From JBFWWP01 sp050246115 (GTDB taxonomy: Bacteria; Planctomycetota; UBA8108; UBA1146; JAJFFE01), in the NCBI GenBank assembly GCA_050246115.1, contig JBFWWP010000005.1, positions 1 through 64,000 of the forward strand: a DNA stretch of 64,000 bases, written 5' to 3'. This document shows positions 1 through 8,767 of this stretch, piece by piece (positions within the stretch are counted from its first letter, which is position 1; each line of letters opens with the position of its first letter). Under the pieces are notes generated by a model. That model searched no databases. It was not told the origin of the DNA and saw nothing but the letters and a program-made list of their open reading frames with translations. The position numbers and the translations under genes were made by a program.

Positions 1-2
1 CG

Positions 3-233
3 CACTCCTACCCAAGAGGCGGCGAACCACGGCGGGGTCTCAACCCGAGGATCGCGGCCTCCAATCGCTGGGCGCGCCTCGAGGCGATCCAACGACTCAA
101 GGAGTTCCTCGCCCGTTACGCACATGCGCTCGCGCGGTTCGTGTCCGGCCAGCGCTCCGTCGTCTTCCCGAGTGGCACATACCGGATGCACGTCTTTCTC
201 GGCGCGCGCTGCGACGATCCAGCCCCCTCCTGA
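3..233 (+). CDS. C-terminal end of a transposase-like protein (partial)
   Basis: An open frame enters from the left edge and ends at TGA 231-233, giving 76 residues. The visible part has an Asn-Pro-Arg motif, a helix rich in Arg and Leu, and a FPSGTYRMHV stretch. From memory this resembles the tail of transposase-like proteins (REP-associated or IS200-like type) in high-GC proteobacteria and planctomycetes. The catalytic part lies outside the window, so the assignment is tentative. The nearby repeat-rich, gene-free DNA fits a mobile or decaying region. It could equally be another conserved protein whose N-terminus is not visible. Confidence 0.35.
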   Translation, partial: HSYPRGGEPRRGLNPRIAASNRWARLEAIQRLKEFLARYAHALARFVSGQRSVVFPSGTYRMHVFLGARCDDPAPS

Positions 234-659
234 CGTGCGTCGCTCACGACACGGCTTTGAGATCTCTGCGGCAGCACTCTTGGCTCGCTTCGCAGCCCCC
301 GCCCACTCACTCGTGAATGTGGCACGACTCGGTTCTCGTGCGCGCGGACCCCGAGTGCCAGAGATCGCTGAACACCAAGTCGTTGGCGCTCGTCACCAGC
401 AACACTCGCCAACACCGCCCGCCATCGGGCCAGCCTGAACGACGATTGCCGACGGTCACGCCGCTCAGCAACCGGTCCCCTCACCGACCGACCGAGGCCA
501 ACTGGCACGCCCAGGACTCGATCGCGATGGACCCACCATGCCGTTCTCGACACCGAGCCCGCACTTCGCGGAAGACACGAACGTGCTACCGGGCTCACTC
601 GGCGGATTACTTTCGGGCGGGATGCTGCCCGGACGGCTGCACGCAAGATAAACTCGGTA
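234..659. other. Intergenic stretch, no gene recognised
   Basis: Frames here are open only because of high GC content. None starts with a convincing ribosome binding site or looks like a known protein. I see no RNA gene, promoter or repeat in this part. Confidence 0.5.
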
Positions 660-1317
660 AAATTCTGGTGGGGTCTACCGGTCGCGTTGGGTCGGGTCGT
701 CGTTGGCGTTGGCGTCGTCGTTGGCGTTGGCGCGGTGGGATGACAGCGGGCGTGTTGGTGTGGCGCGAACGGGGATGTGCGCGGGCGATGCGGACAGGCT
801 GTCCGCGCTCCCAGGGCGTGCCTGGGCGTTCGAGGGGCGGTGGGTTCGGAGGATGCGTCGCGCTGGTGAATGGGCGGATGGTGAAGAGAAGAGGCAGACG
901 GGATTGCGCGCTCATGCGTTCAGAACGCTCGCCTGCAAAGCGGGTGGCGCGGAAGGTGGCGTGGCGCTCGCGGTGCGGAGGTGGCTTGGCGCTCGCGGTG
1001 CGGATGTGGCGTTGGCGCGGTGGGATGGCAGCGGGCGTGTTGGTGTGACGCGAACGGGATGTGCGCGGGCAGATGCGGACAGGCTGTCCGCGCTCCCAGG
1101 GCGTGCCTGGGCGTTGAAGGGGCGGTGGGTCTGCGGATGCGTCGCGGTGGTGAATGGGCGGATGGTGAAGAGAAGAGGGAGACGGGATTGCGCGCTCATG
1201 CGTTCAGAACGCTCGCCAGCAAAGCGGGTGGCGCGGAAGGTGGCTTGGCGCTCGCGGTGCGGAGGTGGCTCGGCGCGGTGGGGTGGCAGCGGGCGTGTGG
1301 GTGTGGCGCGAACGGCG
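660..1317. repeat. Long imperfect tandem repeat, about 2.3 units
   Basis: The block starting GCGGTGGGATG at 732 recurs at 1017 (period 285 bp), and a third, truncated unit starts at 1275 (period 258 bp). The units share long near-identical segments, including GCGGACAGGCTGTCCGC, a self-complementary stretch, and GGTGAATGGGCGGATGGTGA. Short sub-repeats of the type GCGTTGGC and GTGGCGCTCGCGGTGCGGA flank and separate the units. Several frames stay open through the block, but their translations are Arg/Gly/Ala/Trp-rich and follow the repeat, so I do not call a gene. Base use is visibly G-rich on this strand, unlike the neighbouring genes. Confidence 0.8.
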
Positions 1318-1387
1318 CGCCTGGGCACTAGACCCAGATCAAGGCGGGGCCAGCTCTTGTGCCCGCTTACGGCCGGTCCATGAAAAC

Positions 1388-1416
1388 GCGGCAACCTGTC
1401 CGGGACAGGTTGCCGC
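1388..1416. terminator. Strong hairpin, candidate bidirectional terminator
   Basis: A perfect inverted repeat with 14-bp arms (GCGGCAACCTGTCC and its complement) and one central base. Read leftward it is followed by GTTTTC; read rightward it is followed by TCCTCCTT. It sits between the repeat block and kmo. A role as intrinsic terminator or transcript boundary is inferred. The short U-tracts are weak. Confidence 0.55.
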
Positions 1417-1837
1417 TCCTCCTTCAGCAGAGCGACGGCAATGCCGACGCCCGTTGACGTCCCGCTGCAGCTCGGTCGTCACCCTAGGAAGCGTCGTTTG
1501 GGGGCGAGGCGACCCGACTTTTTCCAGCATCTTCACAAGACGCCTACTCAGATACACTTAGGAGTGGACTTTCGAGACCCTGCCCGCAGCGACGATCTTG
1601 ACCTCGGTCGCGCCCTAGTCCGAACGCGTGTTTCCCTGGCTCGAGGGACCCGTTCACTCACCGTGAAGGGTGCTCACGCGAAGCCCCCGTGAGGCAGCGA
1701 GGCCGCAACCGCTCGCTACACGAGGGGAGACGAGATCCTCGACGCCCCGCCGCCCGGACGAGAACGTCCCCAGACTCGGTGGACATTGCCCGACCCTGCG
1801 GACACCCTGTGCACTTTCGGAGGGCAACGACAGCACG
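1417..1837. other. Leader region of kmo, no gene recognised
   Basis: About 420 bases between the hairpin and the chosen kmo start. The kmo frame is open upstream as far as an ATG at 1670, but the translation there is Arg/Pro-rich and unlike the family. The promoter of kmo probably lies here, but I see no convincing -35/-10 pair. Confidence 0.4.
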
Positions 1838-3286
1838 ATGGGAGCGCAGCAGCTCGTGGCACATGGACCCCAAGAACTCGTCATCGTGGGCGGCGGCCTC
1901 GTTGGTTCCCTGCTCGCCCTGTACCTCCAACGACGCGGTCATCGCGTGTCCGTCTACGAGCGCCGCCCCGACCTACGCCAAGGACCCATGGCGGCTGGCC
2001 GCTCGATCAACCTGGTGGCGACCGAGCGCGGGCTCCGCGGCGTCGACCCACTCGGTCTGCGAAGCTCGATCCTCGATCTGACCGTGACGATTCGAGGACG
2101 CACCATGCATGATCGCGCGGGCCAGTTGGCGCACCAACCCTACGGTAACGACGATCGCGAAGTGAACCACTCGGTTCCCCGAGCCGAATTGAACCGTCTC
2201 CTCATCTCTCGGGCCGAGGCTGCCGGCACCCGCTTCTACTTCGGGCAGCGGCTCGAGCGGGCCGATCTCGAACGCCGGGAGTTGCACTTCACGAGCGAAA
2301 CGACCGGCGACACGCGAACGATCGTCTATGAGGGACCGGTGATCGGCGCCGACGGAGCCGGTTCAGCATTGCGCGGCGAGTTGGATCGACTTGCCGGCCA
2401 TCGGTCGACGTACGAACCGCTTGGGCACAGCTACAAGGAGCTCGAGATCCCCCCGAATGCCGATGGGGGTTACCGCCTGGATCCAAACGCCCTGCACATT
2501 TGGCCGCGCGGCCGCCACATGATGATGGCGCTCGCCAACCAGGACGGCAGCTTCACGGTCACGCTCTATCTGCCCGACGAGGGGCAAAACAGCTTCGCGT
2601 CGCTCACGACTCCGGCGGCGGTCGAGGCGTTCTTCGCTGCCGAGTTCGCCGATTCGCTCCCGTTGCTTCCGCGCTTGACCACCGACTTCTTCCAGAATCC
2701 GACCGGTCGTTTGGGAACCTTGAGGGCGCAGCCGTGGCACGTCGAGGACCGTGCCGTACTCATCGGCGACGCGGCTCATGCCATCGTTCCGTTCTTCGGA
2801 CAGGGAATGAACTGCGGCTTCGAGGACTGCGCGGTCCTCGACCACCTACTCGATCGTTTCGGCGGCAACTGGCGCACGGCCCTGGCCGAGTACTCCGAGC
2901 AGCGCCCCGTCGATGGAAACGCCATCGCAGACATGGCGCTGGAGAACTTCGTCGAGATGCGCGACTACGTCGGGGATCCCGCGTTTCTGCGGCGCAAGCG
3001 GGTCGAACACCGCCTCGAACGGATGTGGCCGCTCGAGTTTCGGTCGCGCTACGCCATGGTCGTCTACAGTTCGATTCCTTACCACGTGGTGCAGGAACTC
3101 GGGCGTGTGCAAGACGGGATCCTCGATACTCTGTGCGCTGGAATCGATTCGGAGGACAAGGTCGATCTCGTCGCCGCTCAGCGGATGATTCGGGACCGTC
3201 TTGCGCCACTGCACCAGCGCTACGGCATCGACCTGAACCACCTCGGAACGCTGGGGACCGCGCCTCGCGAGCGCGGGGTCACGTAG
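1838..3286 (+). CDS. kmo: Kynurenine 3-monooxygenase (FAD-dependent)
   Basis: Hydroxylates L-kynurenine to 3-hydroxykynurenine with NADPH and O2, in tryptophan catabolism or de novo NAD synthesis. The 482-residue protein opens with a dinucleotide-binding GGGLVG (residues 18-23). It carries the second FAD motif GDAAHAIVPFFGQGMNCGFE from residue 310, highly typical of KMO. Start ATG 1838 was chosen because the frame upstream is compositionally unlike a protein and family members begin just before the GxGxxG motif. A GGAGG lies at 1818-1822, rather far upstream. No other kynurenine-pathway gene (kynU, haao, tdo) is visible in the window, so the gene appears orphaned here. Confidence 0.93.
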   Translation: MGAQQLVAHGPQELVIVGGGLVGSLLALYLQRRGHRVSVYERRPDLRQGPMAAGRSINLVATERGLRGVDPLGLRSSILDLTVTIRGRTMHDRAGQLAHQPYGNDDREVNHSVPRAELNRLLISRAEAAGTRFYFGQRLERADLERRELHFTSETTGDTRTIVYEGPVIGADGAGSALRGELDRLAGHRSTYEPLGHSYKELEIPPNADGGYRLDPNALHIWPRGRHMMMALANQDGSFTVTLYLPDEGQNSFASLTTPAAVEAFFAAEFADSLPLLPRLTTDFFQNPTGRLGTLRAQPWHVEDRAVLIGDAAHAIVPFFGQGMNCGFEDCAVLDHLLDRFGGNWRTALAEYSEQRPVDGNAIADMALENFVEMRDYVGDPAFLRRKRVEHRLERMWPLEFRSRYAMVVYSSIPYHVVQELGRVQDGILDTLCAGIDSEDKVDLVAAQRMIRDRLAPLHQRYGIDLNHLGTLGTAPRERGVT

Positions 3287-3414
3287 CCCCCAGAAAAAAG
3301 GGACACGCTGACGTCTCGGCCGTAACCGGCGCACGGCACTCGTTCGAGCTACTTCGGAGTGCGCTCGAGCCTTGGGAGGTCGTCGCCCCCCGCTTCCTCG
3401 CTCCGAAGGTCGAC

Positions 3415-4317
3415 TCACTCCCATCCCTCCAAGGTCTTGGGCCAATCGCTCCCCAGAAGACGGGAGAGGGCGCGGTCGGCAAGCAACTTGCCGCCCGTCT
3501 GGCATGGGGCGCAGTAGTTGGTCTCGTGATCGCGGTAGACGATCCGCTGCACCGGTGCACCACAATCAGGACACGGCTTTCGAAAGCGCCCGTGAACGGC
3601 CATCTCGGGGCGAAACGCAGTCACCTTGGCTGGAAAGGCGTCACCCGTTTCGTCGCGAAGTCGCTCGATCCACCGCGACAATGTGATGCGCACGGCAAGA
3701 AACAGCCGCTCGACCTCCGCGTCGGTCAGGTTCCGAGAGAGCTGAACCGGAGACAATCGCGCCCGGTGCAGGATCTCATCGGAGTAGGCGTTGCCGATTC
3801 CGCTGAACCGGCGTGGATCGGTGAGAATGCGCTTCAGCGTGTGGTTGCCGGCCCGTACCTGTTGCCGAAATGACGGCAGATCGACCGTGAGCGGCTCGAG
3901 CCCTCCGGGGTCGAGGCCCGCAAGCGCGGACTCGCCTTGCACGAGATGGATGGAGGCGCGCTTCTTGGAACCCGCCTCGGTCAAGAGCAAGCATCCGGTC
4001 GCGAACCGTAACGTTGCTTGAACCGTCCGCTGCCGTGACGCCACGGGTCCCGGATGCCACTGTAGCCGACCGGCGATCATGAGGTGGATCACTACGAAGA
4101 GTGGAGATGATTCGGGAATCCCCGCTTCCAGTTCGATGACGATGCGTTTTCCCAAGCGTCGAAATCCCTGCACGCATCGCTCTCGAACCACCTCGATAGG
4201 CGGATCGTAAGTCCTTACTAAGAAAGGGCTTTTGGTTTCGATCGCCAAGAGCCGATCCCCCCGCAGCCGGGCTTGGAGCGCCTCGATGTAGAGCAGAATG
4301 TCGGGCAACTCCGGCAT
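3415..4317 (-). CDS. Fpg/Nei-family DNA glycosylase / AP lyase
   Basis: Base-excision repair enzyme for oxidised bases. The 300-residue protein starts MPELPDI, which supplies the catalytic Pro2 and Glu3 of the Fpg/Nei family. It ends with a C4 zinc finger (Cys249, Cys252, Cys269, Cys272) within CPDCG...YCAPC. The frame is open 59 codons further upstream, but the invariant PELP N-terminus fixes the ATG at 4317, because family chemistry uses the mature Pro2. It is convergent with kmo and divergent from the TPR gene. Whether it prefers 8-oxoG (Fpg) or oxidised pyrimidines (Nei) cannot be decided by eye. Confidence 0.9.
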   Translation of the reverse strand: MPELPDILLYIEALQARLRGDRLLAIETKSPFLVRTYDPPIEVVRERCVQGFRRLGKRIVIELEAGIPESSPLFVVIHLMIAGRLQWHPGPVASRQRTVQATLRFATGCLLLTEAGSKKRASIHLVQGESALAGLDPGGLEPLTVDLPSFRQQVRAGNHTLKRILTDPRRFSGIGNAYSDEILHRARLSPVQLSRNLTDAEVERLFLAVRITLSRWIERLRDETGDAFPAKVTAFRPEMAVHGRFRKPCPDCGAPVQRIVYRDHETNYCAPCQTGGKLLADRALSRLLGSDWPKTLEGWE

Positions 4318-4431
4318 GGACAGGGTACCTCTCGTCGGGCTCGGGAACCCGAGTTTCCGCTTCTCTTCGAGGCCGGCGTCGGGCATCTTCAACGGCAAGG
4401 AGGGCGCGGGCAACATCGAAAGGTGACTCCG

Positions 4432-5538
4432 ATGCTCGTTGATCCGGCCGTAGCCGTCGGGACAGGGCAAGGCCCGAGAGCGCCACGACCCCACACCGGT
4501 GCCGCCTCGCCTCCTTCGCCTCTCTCACCGCGCCGGCGCGCTGCGGCATCCACCGCTCTGTACTGCGCGCTCCTGGTGCTCGGCTTCGGTTGCGCCGGGG
4601 CTGCACCCCATGTTCCCGAGGTCCACGAGGCCATTACTGTGCAGGCCGTGTCCGCACTCGGTAGGCCGCTCGTTCCCGCGGTACTGGCGCCTGCCGAGGA
4701 GCGGCGTCTGCGGCGAGATCTGTTCGCCTCGCAGCTTCGCTACCAGCGCGCCCCAGACACCGTCGAAGCGGCGCTGGGGCTCGGACGCTGCTGGGCAAAC
4801 CTGGGCGAGTACCGGGAAGCCATCGCGACCTACACTCGGGCCCTCACCGACCATCCGGACGATCCACGCTTGCTCCGCGATCGTGGGCACCGCTACTTGA
4901 CGACGCGTCAACTCGAGCCGGCGCTCGTCGACTTGCTGCGCGCTCGCGCAATGCTCGAACGGACGCCGAGCGCCGCCGAGCAGGGCCGCACGGCACGCGC
5001 CGTCGGTGGACGATCGACACCCCTGCGTTTCGACGTGGAGTTCCACCTTGGGCTCGTGCAGTACTTGCTCGGCGACTTCGAAGAAGCCGAACGCACTTAT
5101 CGGTCTTGCCTGGAGCGGAGCGATACCGTCGCGGCTCGGTGCGTGGCTTCGTACTGGCTCGCTCTGACTCGTTTGCAGCTCGAGCCCAAGAATTGGGCCG
5201 GGTCGGTCCCGGCGGGTGCAGTCGCGGCTCCACCGACGATCTCGGATGACCCTCACTGTCGAACCCTCGCCGTGCTCGACGGCAGCGTTTCACCGACCGA
5301 AGCGTTGTCGCAAGCACGGTCTGCGCCACCCGGGCAGTTTGCGACGATCGCGTATGGAGTTGCCATGCACTGCTTGTTCGGTGGTGATACCGAGAGTTCG
5401 ACCGCGCTCCTCGAAGAAGTGCTCCGCGAGGGCAACTGGACGACCTTCGTTGCGATCGCGTCCGAGATCGCGCTTCGCGAGAGCCAGAGATCCCGTGACG
5501 CGGCGCGCGTGCGGCGAGAAGGCTCCCATGAGGGGTAA
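4432..5538 (+). CDS. TPR-repeat lipoprotein, function unknown
   Basis: A 368-residue protein. A hydrophobic segment ending LGFGCAGA (around residues 46-55) looks like a lipoprotein signal with a non-canonical lipobox, preceded by an unusually long basic Pro/Ala-rich N-terminus. Tetratricopeptide-like helices follow, for example ALGLGRCWANLGEYREAIA, HLGLVQYLLGDFEEAE and a third near the C-terminus. ATG 4432 has AGGTGA at 4421-4426. Its stop overlaps the start of the PAS histidine kinase by 11 bp, so the two are probably co-translated. It may be a periplasmic sensor or adaptor for that two-component system, which is inference from position only. Confidence 0.7.
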   Translation: MLVDPAVAVGTGQGPRAPRPHTGAASPPSPLSPRRRAAASTALYCALLVLGFGCAGAAPHVPEVHEAITVQAVSALGRPLVPAVLAPAEERRLRRDLFASQLRYQRAPDTVEAALGLGRCWANLGEYREAIATYTRALTDHPDDPRLLRDRGHRYLTTRQLEPALVDLLRARAMLERTPSAAEQGRTARAVGGRSTPLRFDVEFHLGLVQYLLGDFEEAERTYRSCLERSDTVAARCVASYWLALTRLQLEPKNWAGSVPAGAVAAPPTISDDPHCRTLAVLDGSVSPTEALSQARSAPPGQFATIAYGVAMHCLFGGDTESSTALLEEVLREGNWTTFVAIASEIALRESQRSRDAARVRREGSHEG

Positions 5539-6685
5539 CCTGAACCCGCACAAACACCAGACGGACGACCCGGTGGCGTTGACGTACGCCTACCGGTTGT
5601 TCGAGCAATGGTCCGACCACGCGCCGGGTGTCTTTTGGATTCTCGATCCGGCGACCCGCCAGATCGAGTTCCTGAGCGCGCGCGCGGAGGACATTTGGGG
5701 GCGACCGCGTGCGGAGCTCCTCGGCCCCCACCGACGCTGGCTGGAGACGCTGCATCCGGAGGATCGGGCCAAGCTCGCGCGGGTGCGATCCGGACGTCAC
5801 CGCCGGGTCGAGCTCGACTATCGCATCCTGCGACCCGACAACACGATCCGTTGGATCCACGATCGCGCCTTCCCGTTGCTCCCTTCGGGTTGTCGAATCG
5901 CCGGTGTCGCCACGGACGTCACGTGCCGGGTGCAAGCCGAAGCCATGCGGGCCGCGCAACACGAGGCGGTCGCTCGCAACGGCCGCCTGAGTGCCCTGGG
6001 TCAGGTTACCGCGACCACGGTCCACGAACTGAGCCAACCGCTGACGGCCGTCTCGACCTACACGGGCTCGTGCCTGCGACTCCTCGCCCTGGGTCAACCC
6101 CAGACGGCAGACCTCCAACGACTCCTCGAGCACGCCCACCGCGAGGCGACGCGCGCCGCCGCGATCATCCACGAACTGCGCCAATCGCTGCATCGTGGAG
6201 CCCCGCGGCGAGCAACGGTAGACGTGAACGACCTCATCCGGCAGACCGTCGAACTGACGCGCCCATCGCCACCGCGATCCCGAGTCGCGTTCCAGGTCGA
6301 TTTGGATACCAGCCTCCGCCCCGTCGGCGCGGACCCGGTGCAGATCCAACAGGTGTTGTTGAATCTCATCCAGAATGCCATCGATGCCTGTGAAGAAGCA
6401 GGAGGCGACAGTCAGAGGATCCTGATCCGAACTCTTCGTTCGAGCCCCAAACTGACCGAGGTGTGCGTCGCCGACACGGGGTGCGGATTCGATCCGCAGA
6501 ATTTCGATTCTCTGTGCGAACCCTTGCGCACCTCGAAAGCCGAGGGCTGGGGCCTGGGGCTGCCCATCTGTCGTTCGATCATCGAGGCTCATGGCGGACG
6601 CCTTTGGGCGACTCGCTCTGCCGACTGGGCGGTCTGCATTCACTTCTCGCTGCCGGTGTGCAGTGCCGAACCGAGCTTCGGATGA
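5528..6685 (+). CDS. PAS-domain sensor histidine kinase
   Basis: A 385-residue kinase with no obvious membrane segment, so probably cytoplasmic. Residues about 20-140 form a PAS/PAC sensor (FWILDPATRQIEFLSARAE, then the HPED and WIHDRA motifs). The dimerisation helix has the phospho-acceptor His166 in VHELSQPLTAV. The ATPase domain follows, with an N-box (QQVLLNLIQNAIDAC) and a G-box (GWGLGLPICRSIIEAHGG). ATG 5528 overlaps the TPR gene stop as ATGAGGGGTAA. The HELxQPL H-box is typical of FixL-like kinases that pair with FixJ-type regulators, and such a regulator lies 113 bp downstream. Confidence 0.9.
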   Translation: MRGNLNPHKHQTDDPVALTYAYRLFEQWSDHAPGVFWILDPATRQIEFLSARAEDIWGRPRAELLGPHRRWLETLHPEDRAKLARVRSGRHRRVELDYRILRPDNTIRWIHDRAFPLLPSGCRIAGVATDVTCRVQAEAMRAAQHEAVARNGRLSALGQVTATTVHELSQPLTAVSTYTGSCLRLLALGQPQTADLQRLLEHAHREATRAAAIIHELRQSLHRGAPRRATVDVNDLIRQTVELTRPSPPRSRVAFQVDLDTSLRPVGADPVQIQQVLLNLIQNAIDACEEAGGDSQRILIRTLRSSPKLTEVCVADTGCGFDPQNFDSLCEPLRTSKAEGWGLGLPICRSIIEAHGGRLWATRSADWAVCIHFSLPVCSAEPSFG

Positions 6686-6798
6686 TTGAATTCTCCGCCG
6701 TCTACCACCCTCGATGCACGACTCATGGACTCGCTCTTGCCGGGAGTTCTCCCGGATCACGAAGTTCGAGTCCGAAAGTATGACCAGAAAGGACTCCA

Positions 6799-7404
6799 TT
6801 GGTTACCTCGCCCGCAACCGTGTACGTCGTCGAAGATGACCCCGCAGTTGCCGACTCCCTCGCCTGGCTCTTGCGATCGGCCGATTTCGAGCCGCGCGTG
6901 TACACGACCCTGGCCGAGTTCCAAGCCGGGTACGTACCATCGGAGTCCGCGTGTCTGGTGCTCGACATTCGACTCCCGGACGGTGACGGCATTCAGTTCT
7001 TGGACGTCGTGGCCAGTGACTATCCACACCTGCCCGTGATCTTCATCACAGCGTTCGGGAACGTCGCGCTGGCGGTCCAGGCCATGCGCCGGGGCGCCGT
7101 CGACTTCTTGGAGAAGCCCTTCGACTCCCAGACCTTGATCGAGCGCGTGCGTCAGGCGCTCGCGCACCGTTGCGTCCAGGCCGTGGCCCGGGCGCGTGTG
7201 GCCCGCCTCACCGGGCGCGAACGTGAGATCCTCGACCTGATCGTGGGCGGCCTCTCGACGCGCGCGATCGCGCAGCGGCTCGGTCGCAGCGAGAAGACCA
7301 TCGAGGGGCACCGGCACAACATCATGCGCAAAGTCGAGGCAACGAGCCTCGCGCAGGTCGTGCACACGGCGACGTTGGCGAGCTACACGCTGTCGGTCCA
7401 TTGA
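6799..7404 (+). CDS. FixJ/NarL-family response regulator
   Basis: A 201-residue transcription factor. The receiver domain has the acidic pocket EDD near residue 12, phospho-acceptor Asp56 in LVLDIRLPDGDG and Lys in LEKPFD. A LuxR-type helix-turn-helix follows (LTGREREILDLIVGGLSTRA..., about residues 137-190). The start is read as TTG 6799 behind AAAGGA at 6788-6793; a GTG seven codons later is an alternative. It is almost certainly the partner of the upstream PAS kinase. The signal and targets are not evident. Confidence 0.9.
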   Translation: MVTSPATVYVVEDDPAVADSLAWLLRSADFEPRVYTTLAEFQAGYVPSESACLVLDIRLPDGDGIQFLDVVASDYPHLPVIFITAFGNVALAVQAMRRGAVDFLEKPFDSQTLIERVRQALAHRCVQAVARARVARLTGREREILDLIVGGLSTRAIAQRLGRSEKTIEGHRHNIMRKVEATSLAQVVHTATLASYTLSVH

Positions 7405-7498
7405 TTCGATCGCGCGGAGGCAGGGGTCCGAACGGGGCAACGCGGGAGGACGGCGGGGACCCCTTGCTCCAGGTCGATCGTTCCCGCACAGTACCGAC

Positions 7499-8767
7499 AT
7501 GCGCTTCCTGCACCTCGCCGACCTCCACCTCGACACGTCGTTCGCTGGGCGCGGCCCGGCCGTAGCGGCTCGTCTCCGGCGAGCCTTACGGGATACGCTC
7601 GCGCGCGCAATCGACGTGAGCTTGGAGCTGCAGCTCGACGCGGTCCTGGTCGCGGGCGACCTGTTCGACGGCCCGCTCCTGACCTTCGACACGGAGCGCT
7701 TCCTCGCGACCCAGATCGAGCGCTTGCAGACGGCTGGGATTCCCTTCTTGTACGCCACGGGGAATCACGATCCAGCAAACACACTGCCGGTGTCATCTTG
7801 GCCCACCAACGCGGTGGTCTTTTCGTCGCCGCAACCACAGACGGTTTGTCTTCGCGACCGCTCCGGAGAGACCATCGCGACGGTCACGGGAGCCGGCCAT
7901 GACTCCGAGCGAGTCGCGGCCAACCTAGCCCGTGAGTTCCCCGCGTGGGAACCGTCGAGCTGTCCGCGCATAGCTCTGCTCCACGCCCTGGTCGACGGTG
8001 CCCGGGCCGGTGAGTCACACGACCGCTTCGCACCGTGCGGACGCACCGACCTACGGGCCAAAGGGTACGACTACTGGGCGCTTGGGCACGTTCACGAACG
8101 CCAGATCGCTTGCGAAGACCCACTCGCCGTGTACCCCGGGAACCCGCAAGGGCGGTCTCCGCGCGAGTCTGGTGCGCGCGGGGCCTACGTGGTCTCCCTG
8201 CGCGCTGGAGAAACACCCCAGATCTCGTTCGTGGCCCTGGCGGCGGTGCGCTGGGAGACCGTATCGATCGACGGCCTCGAAGCCACTCGAGAGTTCTCCG
8301 ACTTGCTCACCACGCTCCGCTCGACGGTGGCCGAGGCGCTCCGACATCGGAGTGACCCAGACCCGCGCGACGCAATCTCGTTGCGCGTGGCGCTCGTCGG
8401 CGGGTGCCCGCTGTTTCGTGAACTGCGCTCGCCCGAGAACCTGCGTTTCCTCTGCGAAGAGCTACGCCGGTCGCTCCGAGACGACGGTCCGGAGCTCACC
8501 GGGGTCGTGGAGTTCGTAGATGTCGAGCTCGATGCGCGCGTGAATCGGCCCGTCGACGTCAACCGCCTGCGGGAAAGAAATGACGTCCTAGGCGAGGCCC
8601 TGCGGCTCGTCGAGGCCTTGCGCTCCGGGGCCACGGCGCTTCCGAACATCGAGGCCGAAGAACTCGCGGGAGCTACCGAGGGCGCAAGCTCCGCCGACTA
8701 CATCCGTTCCTTGCTCACCGATGCGGACCCATTCCTTGCCGAGCGACTCTTGCTGGTCGAACCATGA
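7499..8767 (+). CDS. Mre11/SbcD-like (YhaO-type) metallophosphoesterase
   Basis: A 422-residue DNA-repair nuclease subunit. The calcineurin-like phosphoesterase motifs are all present: DLHLD near the N-terminus, GDLFD, GNHD and GHVHERQ, which bind the two catalytic metals. The C-terminal half is the capping/partner-binding region. Its stop overlaps the ATG of the next gene (ATGA at 8764-8767), the usual arrangement for SbcD/SbcC-like pairs. The domain layout and partner fit the YhaO/YhaN branch rather than classical SbcCD. Confidence 0.9.
   Translation: MRFLHLADLHLDTSFAGRGPAVAARLRRALRDTLARAIDVSLELQLDAVLVAGDLFDGPLLTFDTERFLATQIERLQTAGIPFLYATGNHDPANTLPVSSWPTNAVVFSSPQPQTVCLRDRSGETIATVTGAGHDSERVAANLAREFPAWEPSSCPRIALLHALVDGARAGESHDRFAPCGRTDLRAKGYDYWALGHVHERQIACEDPLAVYPGNPQGRSPRESGARGAYVVSLRAGETPQISFVALAAVRWETVSIDGLEATREFSDLLTTLRSTVAEALRHRSDPDPRDAISLRVALVGGCPLFRELRSPENLRFLCEELRRSLRDDGPELTGVVEFVDVELDARVNRPVDVNRLRERNDVLGEALRLVEALRSGATALPNIEAEELAGATEGASSADYIRSLLTDADPFLAERLLLVEP

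Noticed and set aside
660..1383. Several long open frames through the repeat block
   Set aside because: They follow the repeat unit in different frames, have Arg/Gly/Trp-rich compositions, and lack ribosome binding sites or any protein-like pattern.
2500..3873. 457-codon plus-strand frame overlapping kmo and the glycosylase
   Set aside because: Overlaps two certain genes and has low-complexity Arg/Ala-rich translation.
4844..6799. 651-codon open frame on the minus strand opposite the TPR and kinase genes
   Set aside because: It is the antisense shadow of two well-supported genes in high-GC DNA; its translation is Arg/Ser-rich with no domain.
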